The notes below the pieces were generated by a model. The model did not search any database. It was not told the DNA's origin and saw only the letters and a program-made list of their open reading frames with translations. From contig JAHECS010000002.1 in the NCBI GenBank assembly GCA_024641635.1, positions 1 to 64,000 on the forward strand: a stretch of DNA of 64,000 nucleotides. The letters are read 5' to 3'. Source of the stretch: Actinomycetes bacterium. GTDB taxonomy: Bacteria; Actinomycetota; Actinomycetes; S36-B12. The position numbers and the translations under genes were made by a program. Each line of letters starts with the position of its first letter. Position 1 is the first letter of the stretch. Of the stretch, positions 44,879 through 55,862 are shown piece by piece.

Positions 44879-46486
44879 TCAGCCGCGCGCTGAGAGCTGC
44901 CAGACCCCGTACCCGAAGGCCTCGACCCTGATCGTGTCACCGGCCACGGTGACGCCGTCGGAAAGCAGCGCCTCGGCTCCGGACATGCGCGGGACGTCGA
45001 CGACGGCGACATCGCGGCGTGGGTTGAGGACGACCAGATGCGAGTCGCCGCGCAGGTAGGCGAGCGGATAGGCGTCGTGGACGACCGTGGTGGTCGATCC
45101 GCCCCCGAGGGCCGGGTGCTCCCGCCGCAGCGCGATGAGCCGGCGCACGTGGTTCAGGAGCGACGACGGGTCGGCCCGCTGCGCCGCCACCGTCGGTCGC
45201 GCCGGATCCGGATCGATGGGCAGGTACAGCCGCCCGGGATCGGCAGTCGAGAACCCGGCGTTCGGCGAGTCGTCCCACTGCATCGGGGTGCGGCACCCGG
45301 CGCGGTTGTACGCCGGGTTGCAGACTGCGCCCTCCACGTCCGGCATGCCGGGCAGGTAGCGCATCCCGATCTCGTCCCCGTAGTAGATCGACGGCACCGA
45401 TCCCCACGTCAGCAGGAACGTGAGCGCAACGGGCAGCTGCTCTGCGGTCCGGGGTCCGCAGGCGAGGCGGCTGAGGTCATGGTCGGCGGTCGCGAGGATG
45501 ACCGCGCGATCCGGATGCCCCTGGCGCGCGCGCTCCCATCCGTCCAGGAAGCTCCCGAACGAGCCGTCACCGGATGCGTCGAAGAACGGCACCTGCGGCT
45601 CGTGGAACGGAGAGACTCCCGCGCCCTGGTTGTCGAACAGTGCTCCGTGCTCGGCATTGATCACGAGGAAGAAGTCGGCGTCGAACGCGAACGACTCGCC
45701 CAGGCGCGGCTCCGACCCCTCCGGCACGATCACCGCTTCCGGGTACTCCTGAGAGAGCCACGAGCGGATCTCGCGCCACAGCCTGGCCGTCTCGACGAGT
45801 CCCGGATCGTCCTTGACGAGGGAGAACCACATGTCGACGCGGAATCCGGCGACACCCCTGTCCAGCCAGAACGCCATGATGTCCTTGAGTGCCTGCCTGT
45901 TCCGCCGTGGCCCCATCGCGTCGACCGGGTCGCGCCACGGCTCGTGCGGGTCCATGCGCGCCCACCCGAAGTTCAGCGCTGGCTGCGCGTCGTAGAAGTT
46001 CTTGAGGTACCAGCCGGGTCGCGGCCCGGGTGATCGCACCCACGCAGCCGTGCCGGGGACGTCGTCCGACGTGTCACGGTGCGGCGGGTCGTCGCACCAG
46101 ACGTAGCGGTCGCCGTCGGGGTCGGGTCCGTCGAGCGCGCGAGCCGTCTCGAACCACGCGTGTCGGTCTGACGTGTGCCCCGCGACCAGGTCGAGAAGCA
46201 CGCGGATGCCTCGCTCCCGCGCCGCCTCCACCAGCGCGACCATGTCGTCGTTCGTGCCGTACCGCGGGGCGACCCTCAGGTAGTCCGCCACGTCGTAGCC
46301 GGCATCGACGAACGGCGAGTCGAAGCACGGGTTGAACCAGATGGTGTCGACGCCGAGCCAGGCCAGATGGTCGAGGTGGTCGATGACCCCGCGCAGATCG
46401 CCGATGCCGTCACCGTTCGCGTCGGCGAAGGACTGCGGGTAGATCTCGTAGATGATCGCGTCGCGCAGCCAGTCGGCTCCCGTCAC
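44879..46486 (-). CDS. GH13 alpha-glucosidase / trehalose synthase-like glycosidase
   Basis: The 535-residue GH13 enzyme has the nucleophile D218 (GFRVDMWFSL), acid/base E256 (IVPEGSEP) and a third acid in ATADHDLSRL. The N-terminus (AIIYEIYPQSFADANGDGIG) and the C-terminal beta-domain (VEAFGYGVWQLSARG) are typical of the oligo-1,6-glucosidase/trehalose synthase-like subgroup. It is cytoplasmic (no signal peptide), so it probably handles alpha-glucosides or maltodextrins inside the cell. The GTG start overlaps the pdxH stop by GTGA, so it is co-translated with an unrelated vitamin B6 gene. Confidence 0.85.
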   Translation of the reverse strand: MTGADWLRDAIIYEIYPQSFADANGDGIGDLRGVIDHLDHLAWLGVDTIWFNPCFDSPFVDAGYDVADYLRVAPRYGTNDDMVALVEAARERGIRVLLDLVAGHTSDRHAWFETARALDGPDPDGDRYVWCDDPPHRDTSDDVPGTAAWVRSPGPRPGWYLKNFYDAQPALNFGWARMDPHEPWRDPVDAMGPRRNRQALKDIMAFWLDRGVAGFRVDMWFSLVKDDPGLVETARLWREIRSWLSQEYPEAVIVPEGSEPRLGESFAFDADFFLVINAEHGALFDNQGAGVSPFHEPQVPFFDASGDGSFGSFLDGWERARQGHPDRAVILATADHDLSRLACGPRTAEQLPVALTFLLTWGSVPSIYYGDEIGMRYLPGMPDVEGAVCNPAYNRAGCRTPMQWDDSPNAGFSTADPGRLYLPIDPDPARPTVAAQRADPSSLLNHVRRLIALRREHPALGGGSTTTVVHDAYPLAYLRGDSHLVVLNPRRDVAVVDVPRMSGAEALLSDGVTVAGDTIRVEAFGYGVWQLSARG

Positions 46487-47184
46487 GGGGAGAGCCTCTC
46501 GACCACCCACGCGTCCGGGTCGTCCAGCCGGGCGCTCGCGCCCGCCGCCACTCGGTAGCGCAGCCGATCATGCAGTCGGGACTCCCGGCCCTGCCAGAAC
46601 TCGACCGACTCGGGCCGGATCAGCCAGCCGCCCCAGAACTCGGGGAGCGGGACGTCGCTCCCCTCGGGGTACTGGGCCTGCAGACGGGCGTACTCGGCGT
46701 CCAGCTCCGTGCGCCCGTCGATGACCGTCGACTGGCGACTGGCCCAGGCACCGAGCCTCGACCCGTGCGGACGTGCGGCGAAGTACCCCTCCGCCTCGTC
46801 CCGCGGGATCCGCGACGCTCGTCCCACGACGATCACCTGGCGGTGCATCGCGAACCACGGGAAGACGCACGAGGATCCAGGGTTCTCGGCGAGGTCGGCG
46901 CTCTTGTGCGAGCCGTAGTTCGTGTAGAAGGCGAAACCCCGCGCGTCGGCGTCCTTGAGCAGCACGGTGCGCGCACTCGGCTGGGCGTCCGCCGAGGCCG
47001 TGGCGAGGATCATCGCGTTCGGCTCGGGCAGACCGACGGCCACGGCGTCGGCGAACCAGGCCCGGAACTGCCCCAGCGGCGTGGCTGCGAGGTCCGTCTC
47101 CAGGAGCTCTCCTGCGTCATACGAGACGCGCAGATCCGCGAGCCGCTGGGGCCCATCCTTGGGCGGTGGGGTCCACAGACTCAT
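46483..47184 (-). CDS. pdxH: Pyridoxamine 5'-phosphate oxidase
   Basis: The 233-residue FMN enzyme matches PdxH: PNAMILATASADAQPSARTV, FYTNYGSHKSADL, FPWFAMHRQVIVVGRA, GSRLGAWASRQS, and the C-terminal FWQGRESRLHDRLRY. It oxidises pyridoxine or pyridoxamine phosphate to pyridoxal phosphate, the cofactor of the serC product and the decarboxylase encoded in this window. It is divergent from citrate synthase; the ATG at 47184 begins MSLWTPPP. Confidence 0.95.
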   Translation of the reverse strand: MSLWTPPPKDGPQRLADLRVSYDAGELLETDLAATPLGQFRAWFADAVAVGLPEPNAMILATASADAQPSARTVLLKDADARGFAFYTNYGSHKSADLAENPGSSCVFPWFAMHRQVIVVGRASRIPRDEAEGYFAARPHGSRLGAWASRQSTVIDGRTELDAEYARLQAQYPEGSDVPLPEFWGGWLIRPESVEFWQGRESRLHDRLRYRVAAGASARLDDPDAWVVERLSP

Positions 47185-47255
47185 GACCCGATCTCACCAC
47201 GATTCGGACGGGCATGTTGAATGGGCGCGGATCTGTCCATCGGAGGGAGCACACC

Positions 47256-48383
47256 GTGGCCGAGTTCGTGCCGGGACTCGAGGGCGTCGTCGCGTTCGAG
47301 ACCCAGATCGCCGAGCCGGATCGCGACGGCAGCGTCCTGCGCTACCGCGGCGTCGACATCGAGGACCTGGTGGGCAAGGTCTCGTTCGGGAACGTCTGGG
47401 GACTGCTGGTCGACAACGAGTTCAACCCCGGGCTCCCACCGGCCGAGCCGTTCCCGATCCCCATCCACTCCGGAGACGTGCGCGTCGACGTGCAGTCCGC
47501 GATCGCGATGCTGACGCCCGCGTGGGGCCTCAAGCCGCTGCTCGACATCGACGACGACACGGCGAGAGAGAACCTCGCCCACGTCTCGGTCATGGCGCTG
47601 TCGTTCGTGGCCCAGTCCGCGCGCGGCATCGGCAAGCCGATGGTCCCCCAGTCGGAGATCGACGAGGCGCACACCATCGTCGAGCGCTTCATGCGCCGGT
47701 GGCGCGGCGAGCCGGATCCCAAGCACGTTCAGGCCGTGGACGCCTACTTCGTCTCCGCAGCCGAGCACGGCATGAATGCCTCCACGTTCACCGCGCGCGT
47801 CATCGCCTCCACGGGAGCCGACGTCGCGGCGGCGATCTCCGGCGCCATCGGGGCGATGAGCGGACCACTGCACGGCGGGGCCCCGTCGCGCGTGCTCGGC
47901 ATGATCGAGGAGATCGAGCGAACCGGTGACGCCGAGGGCTACGTCAGGGGCGTGCTCGACCGCAACGAGCGACTCATGGGCTTCGGCCACCGCGTCTACC
48001 GCGCGGAGGATCCGCGGGCGCGGGTGCTGCGTCGGACGGCCCGCGAGCTCGGTGCCCCGAGGTACGAGGTTGCCGAGGCCCTCGAGAAGGCCGCGCTGGC
48101 CGAGCTGCGTGCACGGCGTCCGGACCGCGTCCTCGAGACGAACGTCGAGTTCTGGGCGGCCATCGTCCTCGACTTCGCCGAGGTCCCAGCGCCGCTGTTC
48201 ACGTCGATGTTCACCTGCGCACGCCTGGCGGGCTGGAGCTCGCACGTCCTGGAGCAGAAGCGGACCGGTCGGCTCATCCGGCCGTCCGCGCGGTACATCG
48301 GTCCGAACCCCCGCCGGCCCGAGCAGGTGCCGGGCTGGGACGCCCGCATGGTCGACCCGACCCCGGGCACGCCTGCGGCCTAG
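47256..48383 (+). CDS. citA: Citrate synthase (citrate synthase 2, CitA type)
   Basis: The 375-residue protein contains the catalytic motifs AAEHGMNASTFTARVI, GPLHGGAPSRV and GFGHRVYRAEDPRA with the active-site histidines, and the aspartate in NVEFWAAIVLD. It condenses oxaloacetate with acetyl-CoA in the TCA cycle. It corresponds to the second, shorter citrate synthase encoded near serC in many actinobacteria. The GTG at 47256 has GGAGGGAG about 7-9 nt upstream; an in-frame ATG at 47214 lacks a ribosome-binding site. Confidence 0.93.
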   Translation: MAEFVPGLEGVVAFETQIAEPDRDGSVLRYRGVDIEDLVGKVSFGNVWGLLVDNEFNPGLPPAEPFPIPIHSGDVRVDVQSAIAMLTPAWGLKPLLDIDDDTARENLAHVSVMALSFVAQSARGIGKPMVPQSEIDEAHTIVERFMRRWRGEPDPKHVQAVDAYFVSAAEHGMNASTFTARVIASTGADVAAAISGAIGAMSGPLHGGAPSRVLGMIEEIERTGDAEGYVRGVLDRNERLMGFGHRVYRAEDPRARVLRRTARELGAPRYEVAEALEKAALAELRARRPDRVLETNVEFWAAIVLDFAEVPAPLFTSMFTCARLAGWSSHVLEQKRTGRLIRPSARYIGPNPRRPEQVPGWDARMVDPTPGTPAA

Positions 48384-48404
48384 GGGCTCCGCCGCACCCT
48401 CTAG

Positions 48405-50800
<2,396 letters not shown>

Positions 50801-50803
50801 GCC

Positions 50804-51847
50804 TCAGGCGCGTCCGGGCGAGCGGCGGCGCCGCCACTCGATGAGCCCGATCAGCGCGACCGCTGCTGCGATGAGACCCCCCGCCACAACCACCCCCCAT
50901 TGTTGAGTGCGGGGTTGTTGGGCGTTTTCGCCATCCGAATCCCCCAACAACCCCGCACTCAACGAAGGGGGAGGGGGTTGGCTTGGGGAAGCATCGGTTG
51001 CTCCCCCGGTCGAAGCAGCGGGGGTCACATCCACCCGGAGCAGCCGGTCGTCCTTCTCACCGGCCACCAGCAGGGCGCTGCCATCGGGAGTCCACGTCAT
51101 CGCCTCCCCCTGCACCTGCAGAGGCAGGTAGACACGCTGCGGATCGGTCCCGGGGGGCTTCCCCGTGCGCACCTCGGCGTCGACGTAGTCCCGGATCGCG
51201 AACCGGCTCCCATCCGGGCTGACGGACGCATCGGTCACGAACCCCCCGGCGTCGCCGACCGGCTCGGCAACGTTGATCCTCGTGCGCGACAGCGGCTCCG
51301 GCAGGGCATAGATACGTCCGGCCGCCGACTGCTTCGTCACCACCCACACCCGGCTGGACTCCGGGTCGGCCAGCAGCGCCTCCGCGTTGTGCGGTCGATC
51401 GGGGTAGGTGAACCGGTACGTCCGCGCCTTGACGCTGCGGTCGCGCAGGACCTTCGGCTCGCGAACCCGGTGCAGCCGCACCTCGGGCCAGGAGTCGACG
51501 TTGTCGCCGATGTCGGCGACCCACAGCACCGGACGGCCCTTCGCGTCACGCCCCGAGCCGATCGCCTCGATGTCGCGCGCCTCGATCCCGCGAATGGTCA
51601 GGGTCGCGAGGGTCTGGCAGGTGGCCGCATCGACAGCGAACACCAGCGGACCACCCGACGAGTCGTTGTGCAGGTAGATCACGCCGTCATGCCGCTGGGA
51701 GTACGTCATCCCACTGATCTCCGTGAACCGCGGATCGGCGAAGCGACAGACCTCGGTCACGCCATCGATGGCCGACGCGGTCGGCAACGGCACGGCCAAC
51801 AGGCCCACGAGGACCGCTGCGGAGCCGAGCGCGAAGGCGCGCCGCAT
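50804..51847 (-). CDS. Secreted beta-propeller protein with C-terminal membrane anchor
   Basis: The 347-residue protein has a signal peptide (cleavage likely after TASA, residue 26), a ~250-residue domain of repeated beta-blade segments (DIEAIGSGRDAKGRPVLWVADIGDN-type motifs, NAEALLADPESSRVWVVTK), a Pro/Ser linker and a C-terminal membrane helix (VVVAGGLIAAAVALIGLIEW) followed by WRRRRSPGRA. It is probably an extracytoplasmic propeller anchored to the membrane. The linker contains the whole of palindrome copy C, translated as SLSAGLLGDSDGENAQQPRT. The function of the propeller is unknown. Confidence 0.8.
   Translation of the reverse strand: MRRAFALGSAAVLVGLLAVPLPTASAIDGVTEVCRFADPRFTEISGMTYSQRHDGVIYLHNDSSGGPLVFAVDAATCQTLATLTIRGIEARDIEAIGSGRDAKGRPVLWVADIGDNVDSWPEVRLHRVREPKVLRDRSVKARTYRFTYPDRPHNAEALLADPESSRVWVVTKQSAAGRIYALPEPLSRTRINVAEPVGDAGGFVTDASVSPDGSRFAIRDYVDAEVRTGKPPGTDPQRVYLPLQVQGEAMTWTPDGSALLVAGEKDDRLLRVDVTPAASTGGATDASPSQPPPPSLSAGLLGDSDGENAQQPRTQQWGVVVAGGLIAAAVALIGLIEWRRRRSPGRA
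50902..50963. repeat. Palindromic repeat, copy C, inside a coding sequence
   Basis: The 21-bp arms (50902-50922 and 50943-50963) are identical in sequence to the core arms of copies A and B, around a 20-nt loop. Unlike A and B it lies inside an open reading frame on the minus strand. It is read without a stop between the propeller domain and the membrane anchor of the protein encoded at 50804-51847. Confidence 0.95.
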
Positions 51848-51848
51848 G

Positions 51849-51935
51849 TCAGCTCCGCAGGGCCGCGATGAGCACGACGACGACCAGTGACACGAGGACC
51901 GCGAGAGTCACGAAGCGCCGGGTCCGCGGGTCCAT
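51849..51935 (-). CDS. 28-residue single-helix membrane microprotein
   Basis: A short frame encodes MDPRTRRFVTLAVLVSLVVV followed by VLIAALRS: a basic N-terminus and one membrane helix. Its TGA is separated by a single base from the ATG of the propeller gene, implying an operon with translational coupling. No Shine-Dalgarno is evident, so the call rests on the protein's hydrophobic character and tight spacing. It could instead be a coupling leader peptide. Confidence 0.45.
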   Translation of the reverse strand: MDPRTRRFVTLAVLVSLVVVVLIAALRS

Positions 51936-51970
51936 GCCGACAGCGTACGTGCGCCCGTCCGAACCTCCGG

Positions 51971-53443
51971 CTACTTGACCCCGAAGAGCACCTCGAAGGG
52001 ATAGATGGCGAAGTAGAACAGGAAGGCCAGCGACACCACCCACATGAGCCAGCTGACGTCACGTGCCTTGCCGGTGAAGATCTTGATCACCAGCCAGGAC
52101 ACGAAGCCGGCCCCGATGCCGATCGTGATCGAGTACGTGAACGGCATGAGGGCGATCGTCAGGAAGGACGGGATGCCGATCTCGTAGTCGGTGAAGTCGA
52201 TGTGCCTGATCTGGGTCATCATGAGGAAGCCGACGATGACGAGCGCGGGCGCCGCAGCCTCGTAGGGAACGATCGTGACCAGCGGCGAGAAGAACATGGC
52301 GACGAGGAACAGCCCGCCGGTGACGAGGGATGCGATCCCGGTGCGCGCACCTTCGCCGATGCCCGCCGCCGACTCGATGTACGACGTGTTGCTCGACACC
52401 GATGCGGCGCCGCCCGCGGCCGCTGAGATGGAGTCGACCACGAGGATGCTCTCGAAGTGCGGGATCTGGCCCTCCTCGTCGAGCAGCTCGGCCTCGGTCG
52501 CCAGCCCGAAGGCGGTGCCCATGGTGTCGAAGAAGTCGCTGAGCATGAGCGAGAAGATCGCCAGGATGGTCGCGACGACGCCGATCGCCGCGAAGCTGCC
52601 GAAGAGGTTGAACTGGCCGAGCAGCCCGAGGTCGGGGCTGGCGATCACCTGGTCGGGCATCCGCGGCACATTCAGGCCCCACCCGGTGGGGTTGGCGACT
52701 GAGCCGTCCGGCCCGACCTTCGGGCCGACCTTGGCGATCGCCTCCACGACGATCGACAGGATCGTCGTGGCAAGGATGCCGATGAGGATGGCGCCCTTGA
52801 CCCTCTTCGCCACGAGGACAGCCGTCAGCAGGAGTCCGAACGTGAACGTGAAGATGGGCCAACCCTGAAGCTCGCCGAAGACGCCGAACGAAATGAGCGG
52901 AACACCTGGTCGCGTGATGCCGGCGTCGACGAGCCCGATGATGGTGATGAACAGGCCGATACCGACCCCGATCGCGTACTTGAGCTGCTCGGGCACGGCC
53001 GTGAAGACCGCAGACCGGAAGCCGGTCATGACGAGCAGCAGGATGAGGAGTCCCTCCAGGACGACCAACCCCATGGCGTCGGCCCACGTCATCTGCGGTG
53101 CGAGGGTGAAGGCGACGAATCCGTTCAGCCCCAGTCCCGCCGCGACCGCGATCGGGAACCGACCGATGGCTCCCATGAGGATGCTCATGAGGCCGGCGAT
53201 GAGGGCGGTCGCCGCCGAGACCATGGTGATCGCCTTGACGACATCGTCGGTCCCGCCGACGAAGAGGCCGTTGACGTCCTTGGCCGTGCCGATGATCAGG
53301 GGGTTGAGGACCACGATGTACGCCATCGTGAAGAAGGTGACCAGACCGCCGCGGACCTCACGGCCGTAGGTCGAGCCACGAGCGGTCAGTTCGAACCAGC
53401 GGTCGAAGGAGCTGGCGGTGGGGGTGGTGGCTGGGGCGGACAA
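51971..53443 (-). CDS. NCS2-family purine permease (adenine/guanine/hypoxanthine type)
   Basis: The 490-residue transporter has about 13 membrane segments. Its motifs match the AzgA-like NCS2 group (GGLVTFFTMAYIVVLNPLII, AAGLGLNGFVAFTLAPQMTW, FFDTMGTAFGLATEAELLDE, SSNTSYIESAAGIGEGARTG). It imports purine bases with protons. The TTG at 53443 has GGGAGG 4 nt upstream. It is divergent from the DUF2530 gene, a conserved neighbour in actinobacteria. Confidence 0.92.
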   Translation of the reverse strand: MSAPATTPTASSFDRWFELTARGSTYGREVRGGLVTFFTMAYIVVLNPLIIGTAKDVNGLFVGGTDDVVKAITMVSAATALIAGLMSILMGAIGRFPIAVAAGLGLNGFVAFTLAPQMTWADAMGLVVLEGLLILLLVMTGFRSAVFTAVPEQLKYAIGVGIGLFITIIGLVDAGITRPGVPLISFGVFGELQGWPIFTFTFGLLLTAVLVAKRVKGAILIGILATTILSIVVEAIAKVGPKVGPDGSVANPTGWGLNVPRMPDQVIASPDLGLLGQFNLFGSFAAIGVVATILAIFSLMLSDFFDTMGTAFGLATEAELLDEEGQIPHFESILVVDSISAAAGGAASVSSNTSYIESAAGIGEGARTGIASLVTGGLFLVAMFFSPLVTIVPYEAAAPALVIVGFLMMTQIRHIDFTDYEIGIPSFLTIALMPFTYSITIGIGAGFVSWLVIKIFTGKARDVSWLMWVVSLAFLFYFAIYPFEVLFGVK

Positions 53444-53528
53444 CGCGCCTCCCGGTGGGCGTCGATGATGCTCGCCGGGGAAGGCGACGGTGTCGGGCGA
53501 TCAGCGCGAACGGTAGCGTGACCTCACC

Positions 53529-53783
53529 ATGTCCGGAGGCAGACTCGAGAGGTCCGATGCGGACGCGATCCTGCCGGTTTCCATCGGCACCGTGGCATGG
53601 GTCGTCGTCCTCGTCGTGCTGCTCCTCGCCCGGCCGTTCCTCGACGAGCACGGGGCCACCTGGTGGATCGGTGCCGCGCTCGTGGGCGTGGTGAGCGGCG
53701 CGGGAGGCGTGGTCTTCCTGAGGTGGCGATCCGCTCGCGCGGCCGGTCGGGTGCCGTCAGTCGGGACCGACCCTCAGGAGTGA
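53529..53783 (+). CDS. DUF2530 small membrane protein
   Basis: The 84-residue protein has two membrane helices (VSIGTVAWVVVLVVLLL and WWIGAALVGVVSGAGGVVFL) and the DUF2530 pattern. The family is restricted to actinobacteria and usually sits next to the NCS2 permease and DUF3027 genes, as here. Its 3' end overlaps the convergent DUF3027 gene by 10 nt. Function unknown. Confidence 0.85.
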   Translation: MSGGRLERSDADAILPVSIGTVAWVVVLVVLLLARPFLDEHGATWWIGAALVGVVSGAGGVVFLRWRSARAAGRVPSVGTDPQE

Positions 53784-54553
53784 CCGAGGTCGAGCGGGTC
53801 CCAGCCGGTCTCGTCGTGGGCCGTCGCAGGGCGCTCCTCGCTGGCCTGCTCCACCTCGGAGTGCGCACCGCACCCGAAGGTCAGTGACACGACGTGCCCG
53901 TCTGCTGGGCTCATGAGGTTCGCGCAGACCGCGAACTGCTGGCCCAGCGCCCCACCCATCGGCAGGAGGAACCCGCAGGTGGCGCACTCGAGCGCGGCCT
54001 GACGGGCCATGGCCGCGGTGGGGCCGAAGTCGCCCGACACCCAGCGGTCCGCCGCATCGTCCCGTCCGGTCGGCGACAGGACTCGGGTGCGACCCAGGCC
54101 GATCTCCCACTGGCTCGGGCGCAGGGGGGACAGCGACTCGACGGACTCGAGGTCGTCCTCGCCGGTCAGTCCGGCGACCAGCCGTGCGTCATCGACCGGT
54201 GTGGGCAGCACGTCACCGGGGCCGAGGTCGCCAGGACGAACGCGATCACTCCACGGGAGCCACTCCGGCGCCACCAGGGCATCGGGGCCCGGCAGCAGGA
54301 CCACCTCGGTGACGGTGACCGTCTTGGCCCGGGGAACCCGAGCAAGGGTCACTGCCCACTGCCAGCCGACGTAGGCCGGGCTGAGACACACGAAGGTGTG
54401 CGTGGCGAGCCGCTCGTCCTCCATGACCGCCGCGATGTGGTCCCCCACCATCGCCGAGCCAGCCTCCGTCTCGGCCGCGTCCCGCGCGGCATCGACCGCG
54501 GAGACAAGGGTGGCGTCGCGTTTGGCCTGGCTCGAGGACGCGGTCGGGGTCAT
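53774..54553 (-). CDS. DUF3027 protein
   Basis: This ~259-residue actinobacterial protein contains the DUF3027 features HTFVCLSPAYVGWQWAVTLAR, PEWLPWSDRVRPGDLGPGD and a C-terminal Cys-rich segment (ALECATCGFLLPMGG, CANLMSPADGHVVSLTFGCG) whose four cysteines could bind zinc. It is a soluble protein of unknown function, highly conserved in position near the cold-shock gene. The ATG at 54553 is preferred; an in-frame GTG at 54577 would add eight residues. Confidence 0.9.
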   Translation of the reverse strand: MTPTASSSQAKRDATLVSAVDAARDAAETEAGSAMVGDHIAAVMEDERLATHTFVCLSPAYVGWQWAVTLARVPRAKTVTVTEVVLLPGPDALVAPEWLPWSDRVRPGDLGPGDVLPTPVDDARLVAGLTGEDDLESVESLSPLRPSQWEIGLGRTRVLSPTGRDDAADRWVSGDFGPTAAMARQAALECATCGFLLPMGGALGQQFAVCANLMSPADGHVVSLTFGCGAHSEVEQASEERPATAHDETGWDPLDLGHS

Positions 54554-54646
54554 GGGGAGATTGTGTCCCACCGACACTCACCGGGGCCGTGCGGGTCCGG
54601 ACCCTCGGCCCGGGCATGGGCGCCGGCCCCCCGCTAGGGTCATGCC

Positions 54647-55108
54647 ATGACGCGAGTGCGTGTTCCCCTCATCGTCGCCGGCTGCGCCGTGCTGGCTCTC
54701 GGCCTGACGGCCTGCGACAAGCCGAACCCGGTGGCCACCGTGTTCTCCGGCACGAGCAGCCAATGGCGCGAGGCGGCGTGCTGGTCCTCCGACGGAGGCC
54801 AGATCGATGCGAACGCCTGCGCTCAGGACGTCATCAAGGGCGCTGCCGGCGGAGCGAAGATCGCCACGATCCCGGTGGTGCCGGGTCAGACGATCGGCAT
54901 CAGCGTCGATCCCGTGGTGGCAGACGCCGGCTGGTCCCCGCAGATCAACGGCCAGAGCATCACCCAGTCGCCGCTGACGAGCACCTACTTCCGGTTCACC
55001 TACCCGGAGTTCCAGCAGGTCCCGGCCGAGGGCCTGATGATGGAGATCCTCGCCGGCTCCGAGGGTGGAACGCGCGGAGTGTGGCTGTTCCAGCTCGTCC
55101 CGGCCTAG
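54647..55108 (+). CDS. DUF2771 lipoprotein
   Basis: This 153-residue protein has a lipoprotein signal peptide with C23 in LTAC. A domain matching DUF2771 follows (VVPGQTIGISVDPVVADAGW, FTYPEFQQ and a strand-rich C-terminus). The family is actinobacterial and membrane-anchored, with unknown function; it usually lies between DUF3027 and the cold-shock gene, as here. The convergent cold-shock gene follows after 23 nt. Confidence 0.85.
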   Translation: MTRVRVPLIVAGCAVLALGLTACDKPNPVATVFSGTSSQWREAACWSSDGGQIDANACAQDVIKGAAGGAKIATIPVVPGQTIGISVDPVVADAGWSPQINGQSITQSPLTSTYFRFTYPEFQQVPAEGLMMEILAGSEGGTRGVWLFQLVPA

Positions 55109-55131
55109 ACAGCGAGGGCTCGGACCGCGTC

Positions 55132-55515
55132 CTAGACGTCCATGTCGTCGGCGACCGCACGCAGGACGGCCGCGACCTTCTGAGCGGCCGCGTCGGCCGG
55201 GTACTTGCCCCGGCGGAGCTGGTTCGACACCCCGTCGAGCAGCTTGATGAGGTCCTCGACGATGACGGCCATGTCGTCCGCCGGCTTCCGGCTGCCCTTC
55301 ACCACGGACGGAGCGGCCGACAGCACCGACAGGGACAGGGCCTGCTTGCCGCGGCGCCCGTCGACGACACCGAACTCCACCTTGGTGCCCGGCTTGAGGG
55401 CTGAGACGCCGGCCGGCAGCGTCGACACGTGGACGAAGACGTCGTCACCCTCGTCCGAGGTGATGAAGCCGAAGCCCTTCTCGGAGTCGTACCACTTCAC
55501 GGTCCCGGTCGGCAC
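55132..55515 (-). CDS. Cold-shock-domain protein with C-terminal extension
   Basis: The N-terminal ~65 residues are a CspA-type OB fold (GTVKWYDSEKGFGFITSDEG, DVFVHVSTLPAG) that binds single-stranded nucleic acid. The C-terminal ~60 residues form a helical extension (DDMAVIVEDLIKLLDGVSNQ), as in the actinobacterial 127-135-residue Csp-like proteins. It probably modulates RNA folding. The GTG at 55515 with GAGG upstream is chosen; an in-frame GTG at 55530 is an alternative. Confidence 0.9.
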   Translation of the reverse strand: MPTGTVKWYDSEKGFGFITSDEGDDVFVHVSTLPAGVSALKPGTKVEFGVVDGRRGKQALSLSVLSAAPSVVKGSRKPADDMAVIVEDLIKLLDGVSNQLRRGKYPADAAAQKVAAVLRAVADDMDV

Positions 55516-55595
55516 GGCGTCCTCGCTCACATTGCATGCAGCAGACGGCAGGGGTGCCGCTGGCACGGGCTCCCCGCGCCTGCCAAGGTTACCCC

Positions 55596-55814
55596 GTGAG
55601 CCCCGACACCTCGTCCGCCGACCGGGTGCTGCGCATCGGCGCGGTCATCACGGCCGCGGGACTGGTGTTCACCCTGATCGCCATCATTCCCCTGGTCGTA
55701 CCCGACCTCGACCTCCCCAGTGCCATGTGGTTCCTGGCGATGCTCACCGGAGTGGGACTGATCGTCGTCTTCGTGGGCCTGGCCATGGGTGCCCGCCGGC
55801 GGCGTCCGCACTGA
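55596..55814 (+). CDS. Small two-helix membrane protein
   Basis: The GTG at 55596 opens a 72-residue protein with two membrane helices (IGAVITAAGLVFTLIAIIPL and MWFLAMLTGVGLIVVFVGL) and a basic C-terminus (GARRRRPH). It lies between the cold-shock and helicase-associated genes, a position occupied by a similar small membrane protein in other actinobacteria. Function unknown. Confidence 0.7.
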   Translation: MSPDTSSADRVLRIGAVITAAGLVFTLIAIIPLVVPDLDLPSAMWFLAMLTGVGLIVVFVGLAMGARRRRPH

Positions 55815-55862
55815 CAGGGCGCGCACCGCACGCAGTCGGCACCTTCGGCGGACGCGTACCGT

